This document shows, piece after piece, positions 7,437-16,046 of a DNA stretch of 35,013 nucleotides. Below the pieces are notes generated by a model that was not told the origin of the DNA, did no database searches, and saw only the letters and a program-made list of their open reading frames with translations. A program made the position numbers and the translations under genes. Each line of letters opens with the position of its first letter. Within the stretch, counting starts at the first letter, position 1. Origin of the DNA: Candidatus Latescibacterota bacterium (lineage in GTDB: Bacteria > Latescibacterota > UBA2968 > SICM01); NCBI GenBank assembly GCA_009694805.1, contig SICM01000028.1, forward strand, positions 1 through 35,013. Reading direction: 5' to 3'.

Positions 7437-7541
7437 GGCGCGCCGCAACCTTGACATTCAGTTGTCGCACCCCATGATGTGCCCCCGGCGAGTGGGTTGC
7501 TTCTACTGTACGCCTGCGGTGAGGGTTTCTGACGGCGCGCC
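7437..7541 (+). repeat. 105-nt structured intergenic element, copy 1
   Basis: Bounded by GGCGCGCC at both ends (7437-7444 and 7534-7541). It aligns without gaps to 16047-16151, with 16 differences in 105 positions by hand comparison. Possible pairings: outer stem GGCGCGCCG/CGGCGCGCC, inner CAGT/ACTG (positions 23-26/69-72), a GCAC-8nt-GTGC hairpin (31-46) and a CCC...GGG hairpin. It ends 95 bases before the GTG start of heparinase-like protein 1. It could be a structured RNA, a cis-regulatory leader or a non-autonomous mobile repeat; the strand is arbitrary. Confidence 0.8.
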
Positions 7542-7636
7542 ATTTGTTGGTCTGTTCTTTTGTATGAACCCAGGAAAGCTGGAGTGTGGAATGAGAGGAT
7601 TGGCGTGAGGGGTGGGGTAAACCCAAAGGAGAACGT

Positions 7637-10600
7637 GTGAATCTACTGACACCAGAACAGATCGCCCTGGCCCGGCAGCGCGTGGCGGACGATCCTGCTG
7701 CACGTAAAATCGCAGACGCCCTCTTTTCCTCCGCCGCGCCCTGGCTGGACCGGGACGACGCGATCATCCACGACCTGATGCCCGACGCCAAGGTGCCGCG
7801 CACGTGGACGGTCAACTACGTCACGGGTTGCCCGGTCCACGGGAGCGGGCCGGAGGGGTACCGGGGGTACGCGCAGGGAGGGTGGAAGCACGACCCATTC
7901 CAGGACCGGTGGCGCATCACCTGCGGCGTGGGGGGCGAGACGTACCCGAGCAATGACTTCGAGGCGTTCTACCGGACCGGTATGCAGGACCGGGGCCTGC
8001 TGACCGGCCCGCACGCGGACGACGGCTGGGGGTGGCGGGCAGAGGGATCACCCTACCGGCACTGGTTCGTGGCCTACTGCTGCGAGCACATCTGGAGCAC
8101 GGTGATGGCCGGGCTCACGGCCCTGTCCCGGGCGTATCTGCTGAGCGGAGACGCCCGGTACGCGCATAAGGCCCTGGTCATCCTGGACCGGATCGCGGAG
8201 GTCTACCCGGACATGGACTACGCGACGCAGGCCATGTACCCTCTGGAATTCTCCCCGGGCTACACGGGGAAGATGTTCAACCTGATCTCGGAGACGGTGA
8301 ACGCCAGGCGGCTGTGCGAGGCGTGCGACGCGGTGCGGGACGCCCTCCCGTCGGACCCGACGTTCGGGCCGCACGCGGAGGCGGCGCGGGCCAAGTTGGA
8401 GCGGGGGATCATCGGGGCGAGCATCGAAGGGGTGTACAGGGGGCAGGTGCGCGGGAACTACGGCATGCACCAGGAGGCGCTTCTGACGGCGGCCCTGGCG
8501 TCTGGGGACCCCCGCGAGATCGACCGGGCCGTGGACTGGGTGCTGAACAACACAGGGGAGGCCACGCCGCTCAAGGAGATGCTTACGAGTTTCGACGACT
8601 ACATCTTCCGGGACAAGGCCGCGCACGCGGAGGGGCTGAACTTCGCGCTCCACAACCTGATCTTCCGGGAGGGGATCGGGTGGGAGTCCTCTCCCTCCTA
8701 CTGCTCCGGATGGGTGGAGCACCTGAGCAACGTGGCCGTGATGCTGGAGCGCGTCGGGGTGCGGGCGTGGGACCGGCCCAAGATGCGGCGGATGTTGAAG
8801 TGGGCGGCGGAGATGGTCTGTCTGGACCGGTTCACGCCGGCCATCGGGGACGCGGGGGGCGCCCTGGGCGGGATGGTGCAGCCGTCCACCTTCGCGCTCC
8901 GAGCCGCCTATGGGTCGACCGCCGACCCGCTGGTCGGGGAGCTGCTGCGGCTGCGCAAGGCGGGGTTGGATTCGTTCGAGTCGCTGTTCGAGAAGCCCGT
9001 AGAGGTGTCTTCCAGCCGGGAGGGCGCGGCGCAACTCAAACAGCTCACCGGCCAGAGCCGTCTTATGGGGGGATATGGCCTGGCGCTGCTCCGATCCGGA
9101 AAGGGGAAGGAGCGAACCGCTGCCTCGCTGTATTACGGGCGCTCGGCCACGGAGCACGCCCATTTCGACAAGCTCACTCTGGAGCTGTTCGGGTATGACC
9201 GGAAGCTGATCCCGGACCTCGGGTACCCGGAGCACGCGGCGGAGGGGGACACGCCCGCGGTCTGGTCGAAGAACACGGCGTCGCACGCCACGGTCGTGGT
9301 GGACGGACGGCGGCAGGACACGCAGGCCCCGGGCCGGCTGTGCGTCTTTGCCCCCACGGACGGTCTGAGTCTGGCCGAGGTGGATGCCCCGGAGACGTAT
9401 CACGCCACGTCGGAGTACCGGCGGACCGTGGCGCTGATCGACCTGGCCCCGGACGCCCGCTATGTTCTGGACCTCTTCCGCGTGGCCGGGGGGAGTCTGC
9501 ACGACTACAGCCTGCACGGTTTCGACGGGACGTTCAGCGTCGAGGACATGGCCCTCTCGCGGCCCCAGGCACACGGGACGCTCGCTGGGGAGGATGTGCC
9601 GTTCGGGGCGATCTACGACGACGACGGGTTGACGGACCCGCTCCGGAAAGGGCGGTCTTACTACACCTACCGGGGGGGCGGGTATTCCTATCTGTATGAC
9701 GTGCAGAGGGGCCGGCCATCCCAGGCGTGGTCCGCGACCTGGACCGACATGGAGGCGGGCATCGGGCTCCGAACGACCTTCCTGCCGTCGGATGAGGTGA
9801 TCGTGGCGCACGGGGACCCGCCGCGCAAACCGGGGAATCCGAGACAGTTGAAGTACGTCCTCCTCCGAAACCGGGGCGACGGGATCGCGAGCCGGTTCGC
9901 GTCCGTGGCCGAGCCGTTCCGGGATGACCCGAAGGTGTTTTCGGTGACGCGCGCAGACACGGGCGACGGGCGGACCCTCGGCCTGAAGGTCGGGCATCAG
10001 TACGGCGAGGACGCCATCCTCCACACGGTCGGACCGGGGGGGACCTCCTTCCGTCTGGTGCGCCGGAACCCGGAGGGGCAGGTCGTCCGGATGGCCCTGG
10101 TGGGACCGGGGGAGATCCGGGAGGAGGGGTGTTCGCTGGCCATCGAGCGGGGGCTTTCTGGCCGTATCCTGGGCGTGGAAGATCGAACGTCCTCCATCGA
10201 GATCGAAGTGGATCGCGAGAGCCAGCGGCCCAGCCCACGAAACCTGATCGGAGAGGTGGCGCTGATCGGGAACGGTCGCCGGTCCGCGGCCTACACGATC
10301 ACGTCGGTCGAAGGGCGGGGCCGGCGCTACCGGATCGGGTTCGGAGAAGACAGCTTCCGTATCGGGCGGATCGTGACGGGGGCCGTGGATGCGGACGGGT
10401 CGGGTCTCTCGACGGACACCTGTCTTTATCTGGCCTCGCAGGGGTACTATCGGGGGGCGCGGCTGGTGGACGAGGGGCAGCAGGTCTGGCTTCCCGTGGA
10501 GGACGTGAGGCTGTCCCCGCATCGTCCGGGGTCGCGCCGGGACGGGCGGATCAGCCTGGTCGGGAGGCACGACCTGAGCGCCTTTGCCCCGGGCCGGGTC

Positions 10601-10723
10601 GCCTTCCTCTACGATTTCGGTCCGGGGGACGGCTTCTCCGTAGTTCCGCACGCCACGGCGGTGCGGCGGCCTGACGGAACGTTCCGGGTGAGCGGGAACT
10701 GCCGGGCGACGATACAAAGTTAA
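7637..10723 (+). CDS. Heparinase II/III-like protein 1 (very large)
   Basis: A 1028-residue protein starting at GTG 7637, chosen because AAAGGAG lies six bases before it. The N-terminus (MNLLTPEQIALARQ) shows no signal peptide, so a cytosolic place is inferred. A degenerate cysteine subdomain (CPVHG at 65-69, ITCGVGGETYPSNDF near 94-108) precedes an alpha/alpha-toroid region of about 120-420 with 'GNYGMHQEALL' and 'GIGWESSPSYCSGW'. The heparinase II/III beta-sandwich signature follows: ATEHAHFDKL with His507 and His509, then LIPDLGYPE and 'SHATVVVDG'. About 450 further residues of beta-rich sequence make it longer than most members. The family comprises polysaccharide lyases cleaving uronate-containing glycans; substrate unknown. 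Confidence 0.8.
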   Translation: MNLLTPEQIALARQRVADDPAARKIADALFSSAAPWLDRDDAIIHDLMPDAKVPRTWTVNYVTGCPVHGSGPEGYRGYAQGGWKHDPFQDRWRITCGVGGETYPSNDFEAFYRTGMQDRGLLTGPHADDGWGWRAEGSPYRHWFVAYCCEHIWSTVMAGLTALSRAYLLSGDARYAHKALVILDRIAEVYPDMDYATQAMYPLEFSPGYTGKMFNLISETVNARRLCEACDAVRDALPSDPTFGPHAEAARAKLERGIIGASIEGVYRGQVRGNYGMHQEALLTAALASGDPREIDRAVDWVLNNTGEATPLKEMLTSFDDYIFRDKAAHAEGLNFALHNLIFREGIGWESSPSYCSGWVEHLSNVAVMLERVGVRAWDRPKMRRMLKWAAEMVCLDRFTPAIGDAGGALGGMVQPSTFALRAAYGSTADPLVGELLRLRKAGLDSFESLFEKPVEVSSSREGAAQLKQLTGQSRLMGGYGLALLRSGKGKERTAASLYYGRSATEHAHFDKLTLELFGYDRKLIPDLGYPEHAAEGDTPAVWSKNTASHATVVVDGRRQDTQAPGRLCVFAPTDGLSLAEVDAPETYHATSEYRRTVALIDLAPDARYVLDLFRVAGGSLHDYSLHGFDGTFSVEDMALSRPQAHGTLAGEDVPFGAIYDDDGLTDPLRKGRSYYTYRGGGYSYLYDVQRGRPSQAWSATWTDMEAGIGLRTTFLPSDEVIVAHGDPPRKPGNPRQLKYVLLRNRGDGIASRFASVAEPFRDDPKVFSVTRADTGDGRTLGLKVGHQYGEDAILHTVGPGGTSFRLVRRNPEGQVVRMALVGPGEIREEGCSLAIERGLSGRILGVEDRTSSIEIEVDRESQRPSPRNLIGEVALIGNGRRSAAYTITSVEGRGRRYRIGFGEDSFRIGRIVTGAVDADGSGLSTDTCLYLASQGYYRGARLVDEGQQVWLPVEDVRLSPHRPGSRRDGRISLVGRHDLSAFAPGRVAFLYDFGPGDGFSVVPHATAVRRPDGTFRVSGNCRATIQS

Positions 10724-10726
10724 ACC

Positions 10727-10766
10727 GCAGATGAGCGCAGATGAACACAGATAAACGCGGAGAAAA
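10727..10766. repeat. 10-bp tandem repeat (GCAGATGAGC-like, about 4 units)
   Basis: GCAGATGAGC, GCAGATGAAC, ACAGATAAAC, then a diverged GCGGAGAAAA. It begins three bases after the heparinase-like stop and occupies the gap before the M20 gene. Confidence 0.85.
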
Positions 10767-10811
10767 GCGGAAGGCGGAGGGGTTCTTCCACGAAACGATC
10801 AGGAGTCTTTT

Positions 10812-11939
10812 ATGGACGTTGTAAAGCTGACCCAGGACATGGTGGCCTTCAACTCTTCGAGCAGCCTGAGCAACGAGGGCGTCTCGGACTACATCCAGAA
10901 ACAGCTTCGCAGGATAGGATTTCAGACCGAACTGACCACCTATGACGACAACGGCGTGAAGAAGGTCAGCGTCGTGGGCAGGAAGGGGAAGGGGGAGGGC
11001 GGGGTGGCCCTGCTGTGCCACTCGGACACCGTGCCCGCGGACGACTGGGCCGGACCGGGCGGGCCGTTCAGGTCCACGGTGAAGGACGGGCGCATCTATG
11101 GCCGAGGGAGCGGCGACATGAAGGGCCAGATCGCCTGCGCCCTGTGCGCGGCGGAGGGGTTCAGCGCCTCGGTCCTGAAGCAGCCGATCACCGTGGTCGT
11201 GACCTCCGATGAGGAGACGAGCTGCGGCGGGGCGCGGGCCGTGGCCACGTCTTCGGGGCTGTTCCGGGACGTGAAGGTCCGCCACGGGATCATCACGGAG
11301 CCGACGCTCCTGCAGGTGGTCCACGCCCACAAGGGGGCGATGCGCTTCATCGTCACGGCCAAGGGGCGGGCGGCGCACAGCAGCACGGGGAAGGGGTTCA
11401 ACGCCCACCTGAAGATGATCCCCTTCCTCCACGACATGTGGAAGATGTACTATGAGATCACCACGGACCGGAAGCACTTCAACGAGACGTTCGATCCCCC
11501 GTTCTCCGACTGGAACATCACCATCAACGACGGGAACACGGCGTCGAACGTGACGGTGCCCCTCAGTCGCGTGACGCTCAACTACCGGGCCATGCCCGGC
11601 CAGGACGTGGCCTCCATCGTGGGCCGGGTGAAGGCGTCGGCCAGGGAGCACGGCGTCCACCTCGCCCCGATGAAGATCGGCAAGCCGTTCTTCACGCCGC
11701 TCGACTCGAAGATCGTGAAGGAGGCGCTGGCCGTCACCCGACGCCCGAAGGCCCGGACCGTCTCCTATGGCACGGACGGCATGGTGTTTGGGGACTACCT
11801 CGAGTCGGTGGTCCTGGGCCCCGGGGACATCAAACAGGCGCACACACACGACGAGTGGGTGAGCATCGACCAGCTCAGGAAGGGCATCGAGGTCTACGCG
11901 AAGCTGATCGACCGGTTCTGCGTTCAGGGGGCAGGCTAA
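10812..11939 (+). CDS. M20-family metallopeptidase/deacylase (ArgE/DapE-like)
   Basis: A 375-residue M20 protein with a clear two-zinc site: LLCHSDTVP (His70, with Asp72 assisting), bridging Asp102 in GRGSGDMKG, catalytic Glu in SDEET (134/135), Glu163 (ITEPT), and His344 in AHTHDEW. The dimerisation domain lies at about 170-285. This pattern matches acetylornithine deacetylase, succinyl-diaminopimelate desuccinylase and related N-acyl amino-acid deacylases. AGGAG lies six bases before the ATG. The neighbouring GlmU-like gene suggests, weakly, an N-acylated sugar or amino acid; I would not name it ArgE. Confidence 0.85.
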   Translation: MDVVKLTQDMVAFNSSSSLSNEGVSDYIQKQLRRIGFQTELTTYDDNGVKKVSVVGRKGKGEGGVALLCHSDTVPADDWAGPGGPFRSTVKDGRIYGRGSGDMKGQIACALCAAEGFSASVLKQPITVVVTSDEETSCGGARAVATSSGLFRDVKVRHGIITEPTLLQVVHAHKGAMRFIVTAKGRAAHSSTGKGFNAHLKMIPFLHDMWKMYYEITTDRKHFNETFDPPFSDWNITINDGNTASNVTVPLSRVTLNYRAMPGQDVASIVGRVKASAREHGVHLAPMKIGKPFFTPLDSKIVKEALAVTRRPKARTVSYGTDGMVFGDYLESVVLGPGDIKQAHTHDEWVSIDQLRKGIEVYAKLIDRFCVQGAG

Positions 11940-11949
11940 AAACATTCAC

Positions 11950-11976
11950 CGCAGAGACCGCAGAGAACACAGAGAA
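11950..11976. repeat. 9-bp tandem repeat (CGCAGAGAC-like, 3 units)
   Basis: CGCAGAGAC, CGCAGAGAA, CACAGAGAA in direct succession, filling the 45-base gap between the M20 gene and the GlmU-like gene. Confidence 0.85.
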
Positions 11977-11984
11977 ATAAGAAG

Positions 11985-13514
11985 ATGAAGCAGGATATGA
12001 TGGCTACTCAGACGAATGAGGCCCGGAGCGACATTCTCACATCCCTTGAGGGGCTCAGTTCTCCGCTCGACCCGGCTGCCCCCAGCACAGCGATCATCCT
12101 GGCCGCCGGGCACGGGAAACGCATCCGGTCGGAGACGGCCAAGACGCTGCACGAGATCTGGGGGCGACCGACGGTGGTGCGCGAGGCGGAAGCAGCCCGG
12201 CTGGGGCTGGGGCCGGGCTCCAACCTGGTGATCGTCGTGGGCATCCAGGCCCTGGAGGTGGCCCGCGCGGCCGGGCGGAGGGAGGGCCGCGCCTTTGCCT
12301 ACCAGGCCGAGCAGATCGGCACGGGGGACGCGGTGCGGGTCGGGCTGAACGTCTTCCCCAACGGCGACTACCGTGGAAATATCTATATCTTCCCCGGTGA
12401 CATGGGGCTCCTGACGGCGGCGGCGGTCAGCCGATTCCGGGAGCAGTTCGAGTCGCAGGATACCGACATGATGGTGCTGACCGGCATTTACGACGGGGCT
12501 CCGGCGGACAACTTCTACGGACGGATCGTTCGGGTCCCCGAACGGGACGCATCGGGCCAGCCGCTCGAAGACGCCGGGCAGGTGATCGAGATCAAGGAGT
12601 GTAAGGATATCCTGCGCCTGTCCGACGACGCCCCGTACGAGGTCGAGCACCGGGGGAGGGTCCACCGGTTTTCGCGGCAGGAGCTGATCGAGATCCGGGA
12701 GTTCAACACCAGCGTGTACGCTTTCAAGGGCCCTCTGCTGAAGGCGCATATCGACGAACTGACCGCCGAGAACGCCCAGGGAGAGATCTACTTCACGGAC
12801 CTGATCCACCTGTTCAACCAGCACGGCCTGGTGGTGCGGGACGCGCAGGCGGTGGACAACGACGTGGTCCTGGCCTTCAACGTCAAGAGCGAGCTCAAGC
12901 AGATGCAGGCCATTGCCCGCCGGCAGGTCTACGAGCGGCTCAAGGACATCGTCACCCTCCAGGACGAGGAGGATTTTTACGTTGCCGACGAGGTGGTGGC
13001 CCAGATCGAGGAGATGGACAGGGAGGGCGTCCCGCTGGACATCTTCATCGGACAGGGGGCCTGGGTCGGGCCGGGCGTCCGGCTGAGCCGGGGCGTCCAC
13101 GTCGGCCACCGGAGCGTGCTGGGCGGCAACATCCTCCTCGGAAGGGGGGTTCAGATCCGGGAGAATGTGTCCCTGAGCACTTACGCCCACCAGACGCTGA
13201 AGGTGGGGGACTTCAGCGAGATCCTGGAGGGGAACATCATCAAGGGGAACCTGGAGATCGGTTCGAACACCCGGATCGAGTCCAGAGTGAACGTGACCGG
13301 CAGCGACGAGCACCCGACCCGCATCGGGAACTGCGTCACGATCAAGGGGACGAGCTACCTCTTCGGATCCATCGTGGAGGACGATCTGCTGATCGAGCAC
13401 TCGGTCCTGATCCGCAAACGGGCGGAGCGGGTCGTCAAGAAGGACGGGTCCATTCAGCCCATCCGCTACGTCCTTCCGCAGCCGGATGGGCTGGATTCGA
13501 TACAGAACCTGTAA
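11985..13514 (+). CDS. GlmU-like sugar-1-phosphate nucleotidyltransferase with left-handed beta-helix
   Basis: A 509-residue protein. Residues about 35-270 match the GlmU uridylyltransferase domain: LAAGHGKRIRS..AK.LH, the QIGTGDAV segment, GDMGLLT (metal Asp), NFYGRIVR, IEIKECKD, EFNTSVYAF and GEIYFTDLI. The C-terminal part (about 345-480) is a hexapeptide-repeat left-handed beta-helix, but the GlmU acetyltransferase landmarks (NH..Y.GD and NYDG) are not visible. It is therefore probably a UDP-(N-acetyl)hexosamine pyrophosphorylase-type enzyme whose acyltransferase half is altered or only structural. Start choice is uncertain: ATG 11985 follows AAGAAG closely, while ATG 12000 has AGGA at better spacing. 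Confidence 0.75.
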   Translation: MKQDMMATQTNEARSDILTSLEGLSSPLDPAAPSTAIILAAGHGKRIRSETAKTLHEIWGRPTVVREAEAARLGLGPGSNLVIVVGIQALEVARAAGRREGRAFAYQAEQIGTGDAVRVGLNVFPNGDYRGNIYIFPGDMGLLTAAAVSRFREQFESQDTDMMVLTGIYDGAPADNFYGRIVRVPERDASGQPLEDAGQVIEIKECKDILRLSDDAPYEVEHRGRVHRFSRQELIEIREFNTSVYAFKGPLLKAHIDELTAENAQGEIYFTDLIHLFNQHGLVVRDAQAVDNDVVLAFNVKSELKQMQAIARRQVYERLKDIVTLQDEEDFYVADEVVAQIEEMDREGVPLDIFIGQGAWVGPGVRLSRGVHVGHRSVLGGNILLGRGVQIRENVSLSTYAHQTLKVGDFSEILEGNIIKGNLEIGSNTRIESRVNVTGSDEHPTRIGNCVTIKGTSYLFGSIVEDDLLIEHSVLIRKRAERVVKKDGSIQPIRYVLPQPDGLDSIQNL

Positions 13515-13539
13515 ACGGGAGACGGCCCTCACCCCCGGC

Positions 13540-13563
13540 CCCTCTCCCGCACGCGGGAGAGGG
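13540..13563. repeat. Palindromic GC-rich repeat (CCCTCTCCCGC/GCGGGAGAGGG)
   Basis: An 11-base perfect complement: 13540-13550 with 13553-13563, preceded by CCCTCACCCCCGGCC. This matches a style of dispersed intergenic palindrome common in many bacteria. No T-run follows directly, so terminator function for the GlmU-like gene is possible but not clear. A related CCCCTCTCCC word occurs inside the gene at 21519-22259. Confidence 0.75.
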
Positions 13564-13589
13564 CTGCGAGTCATGACCGCATTTTTTCT

Positions 13590-14345
13590 ATGCCTGTTGA
13601 CCTGACCTTTCGGGATCACATCGGGGTCCTGACCCTGAACCGCCCCGAGGCGCTCAACGCCCTGGACCACCGGTTGCAGGCCGACCTGGAGGCGGCTCTG
13701 GCCGAGGTCGAGGCCCGCGAAGACCTGCGGGCGCTGATCGTGACCGGGGCAGGGCGGGCGTTCTGCGCCGGGAGCGACGTCAAGGACCTGTATGGCGTCT
13801 CTCCCGACGAGGCGGATCGGATCGTGCGGCGGGAGGCGCGCATCTGCCAGCGCCTTGCGGACCTGCCGGTCCCGACCCTTGCGGCGATCCACGGCTACGC
13901 CCTGGGCGGGGGGATCGCCTTCGCGCTCTACCACGACATCCGCGTGGCGGCGGAATCGGCCCGGCTCGGCTGCCCGGAGATCAAGCTCGGATGGAGCACG
14001 CCCTACGGCATGTCGTTGCTGACCCGCGTCGTGGGCCGTAGCAAGGCGCGCGAGTTGCTGTTCCGGGGGCACGTGATCGACGCGCGGGAGGCCCATCGGA
14101 TCGGGCTGGTGGACGAGGTCGCGCCGGATGCGGAGTTGATGGAGACGGCGGAGCGGATTGCGCGGGAGATCGCGGCCCATTCACCCACGGGCGTCCGGGC
14201 GCTCAAGGCCGTGCTCAACGCGGAGGAGGGGATGGGGGTGCGGGAGGCGGACGACTACGAGTGCCGGGCCTTCCGGATCTGCTTTGACACGGACGAGGCC
14301 CGCGCGGGGATAAAGGATTTTGTCGAGAAGAGAAGACGACCATGA
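13590..14345 (+). CDS. Enoyl-CoA hydratase/isomerase (crotonase) family protein
   Basis: A 251-residue crotonase with the oxyanion-hole segments CAGSDVKDL (59-67) and ALGGG (104-108). In hydratases GGG is followed by xE; here it is IA, so Ala110 occupies the position of the first catalytic Glu. The second Glu is kept (CPEIKLG, Glu130). One retained Glu is more typical of enoyl-CoA isomerases or other crotonase reactions than of true hydration. The gene overlaps the next acyl-CoA ligase by four bases (ATGA), so the two probably act on the same acyl-CoA. No good ribosome site is seen before the ATG. Confidence 0.8.
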   Translation: MPVDLTFRDHIGVLTLNRPEALNALDHRLQADLEAALAEVEAREDLRALIVTGAGRAFCAGSDVKDLYGVSPDEADRIVRREARICQRLADLPVPTLAAIHGYALGGGIAFALYHDIRVAAESARLGCPEIKLGWSTPYGMSLLTRVVGRSKARELLFRGHVIDAREAHRIGLVDEVAPDAELMETAERIAREIAAHSPTGVRALKAVLNAEEGMGVREADDYECRAFRICFDTDEARAGIKDFVEKRRRP

Positions 14346-15889
14346 CCGTCGTCGGCAGGCGCACGCTGCGCTCTGTGCTGGAGTACTGGGCCGTGACGCA
14401 GCCCGCGAAGACATTCCTGATCTTCGAGGCCTCGGACGGGTCGGTCCGGCAGTTCTCGTATCTGGCGTTTGACCGGGCGGTCAACCGGACGGCGAACGCG
14501 CTCCGGGGGCTGGGTGTCCTGCGAGGGGACAGGGTCCTGCTGGGCCTGACCAATTCCCCGGAGTTCCTGTATCTCTGGTTCGGGGCGGCCAAACTCGGGG
14601 CCGTGATGGTCCCGGCGAGCCCGGGGTCCACGGCGGACGAACTGGCCTATCTCGCAGAGCACTCCGAGAGCCGGGTCCTGTTCGCGGAGCCGGATAACGT
14701 GGAGATCCTGAAGGCGGTCGGGAGCCGCGTCCCCGGGGTCCGGGCGGTGGTTCTCTGCGGGGCGTCCGGGGCGATGGCGGGCGTGAGGCTGTTCGACGAT
14801 CTAATTTGTGAGGCATCGGAGGAGGCGCCGGAGGAAGGCCCGGCATCCTCCGACGAGGCGGCGATCCTCTACACCTCCGGGACGACCTCCAGACCAAAGG
14901 GCGTCCTGATCACCCACGCGGCCTACCTCTACGGGGCCGAGGCGATGGCCAGGGCGGTGCGATTGCTGCCGGACGACCGCCATCTCGTGGTCCTTCCGCT
15001 GTTCCACGCGGCGGCGCAGGTCCACGCGACGCTTCCGTCCCTGCTCGTGGGCGGGAGCGTGGCCCTGACGGAGCGGTTCAGCGCCTCCCGGTTCTTCGAC
15101 CAGGCCATCCGGTACGACGCCACGGCCGCGGCGCTGTTCGCGGCCCCGATCCGGATGATCCTGGGGCAGCCGGAGCGGCCCGACCTGCGGCAGAACCGGC
15201 TCCGGTTCGTGACGTTCGCGCAGAATGTGACCGAGGCGCAGATGGAGGACTGGGATCGACGCTTCGGCGCTCCGCTGATGCAGCTCTGGGGGATGACCGA
15301 GACGGTGGGCCTCCCCCTGATGAACCCGGCGGGCGGGTTGTGTCGGAATATGTCGATGGGGCTGCCGGTGCTGGGATACGAGTGCCGGGTCGTGGATGGG
15401 GAGGGAAGGGAGGTGGCCACGGACGAGGTGGGGGAGCTGATCGTCCGGGGGACGCCGGGACAGACGCTCATGAAGGGCTACTTCAAGAATCCGGAGGCCA
15501 CGCGGGAGGCGCTCCGGGGGGAATGGCTCTACAGCGGTGACCGGGCGCGGGTGGATGAGGCGGGGTATTTTCACTTCGTGGACCGGGCGAAGGATACGAT
15601 CAAGCGGGCCGGGGAGAACATCTCCTCCTCGGAGGTGGAGGCGGTCCTGAAGACCCATCCGTCTGTGGCAGATGCAGCGGTCGTGGGCGTCCCGGACCCG
15701 GTTCGGGACGAGGCCGTGAAGGCGTTCGTGATCCTGAAAGAGGGGTGCGCTGCGGGCGCGGAGGAGTTGATCTCCTGGTGTGCGGAGAGGCTTTCAAAAT
15801 ACAAGGCGCCGGAGCGCGTGGAGTTTCGGAGGGAGTTTCCGAGGACGGCGGTGGGGAAGGTTCAGAAACATCTCTTGAAGCGGACATGA
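14342..15889 (+). CDS. AMP-dependent acyl-CoA ligase, CaiC/long-chain-fatty-acid-CoA ligase-like
   Basis: A 515-residue ANL-superfamily adenylating enzyme. The P-loop-like motif YTSGTTSRPKGV lies near 178-189, with LWGMTET in the middle, YSGDRA, the hinge FVDRAKDTIKRAGENISSSE, and the C-terminal catalytic lysine region RTAVGKVQK. It forms acyl-adenylates and then CoA thioesters from a carboxylic acid. The S in SGTTSRPKG and the crotonase partner recall caiC/caiD, but no CaiA, CaiB or transporter is present, so carnitine use is not supported. Translation is probably coupled to the crotonase through the four-base overlap. Confidence 0.85.
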   Translation: MTVVGRRTLRSVLEYWAVTQPAKTFLIFEASDGSVRQFSYLAFDRAVNRTANALRGLGVLRGDRVLLGLTNSPEFLYLWFGAAKLGAVMVPASPGSTADELAYLAEHSESRVLFAEPDNVEILKAVGSRVPGVRAVVLCGASGAMAGVRLFDDLICEASEEAPEEGPASSDEAAILYTSGTTSRPKGVLITHAAYLYGAEAMARAVRLLPDDRHLVVLPLFHAAAQVHATLPSLLVGGSVALTERFSASRFFDQAIRYDATAAALFAAPIRMILGQPERPDLRQNRLRFVTFAQNVTEAQMEDWDRRFGAPLMQLWGMTETVGLPLMNPAGGLCRNMSMGLPVLGYECRVVDGEGREVATDEVGELIVRGTPGQTLMKGYFKNPEATREALRGEWLYSGDRARVDEAGYFHFVDRAKDTIKRAGENISSSEVEAVLKTHPSVADAAVVGVPDPVRDEAVKAFVILKEGCAAGAEELISWCAERLSKYKAPERVEFRREFPRTAVGKVQKHLLKRT

Positions 15890-15977
15890 CTTCCTCAGAT
15901 GCCTTCTCCTCATTTCTTGGGCAACAAAAAGATAGGGCGAAGAGACAGGCTCGCTCAGAGTCTTCCTTACCGGCATT

Positions 15978-16009
15978 CCCACCTTTCTTGCTCGTGCAAG
16001 AAAGGTGGG
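15978..16009. repeat. 14-bp perfect hairpin upstream of structured repeat copy 2
   Basis: CCCACCTTTCTTGC (15978-15991) pairs perfectly with GCAAGAAAGGTGGG (15996-16009) around TCGT and is followed by CCAAAGAAG. It corresponds to the hairpin at 7341-7365: the stem sequence differs by paired changes (an added C matched by an added G) while the fold is kept. It could terminate the upstream ligase transcript. Confidence 0.85.
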
Positions 16010-16046
16010 GCCAAAGAAGCACGCGCCTCAGGCGCCGGCGAGGCTT

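Noticed and set aside
7437-7541. The 105-nt element considered as an integron attC site
   Set aside because: The paired R'/R'' core words (GTTRRRY and RYYYAAC) are not present at the ends, and no integrase or cassette array is seen.
8048-10717. An 889-codon open frame on the minus strand opposite heparinase-like protein 1
   Set aside because: Its product is Pro/Arg/His-rich low-complexity sequence without family motifs; the plus-strand product has clear family signatures and a ribosome site. It is a by-product of high GC and codon bias.
13540-13563. Hairpin called as a definite terminator
   Set aside because: The stem is perfect but no T-run follows immediately; the sequence matches a dispersed palindromic repeat better.
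13590-15889. Naming the crotonase and ligase caiD and caiC
   Set aside because: Only general family resemblance; the crotonase lacks one catalytic Glu expected for CaiD, and no caiA, caiB or caiT is nearby.
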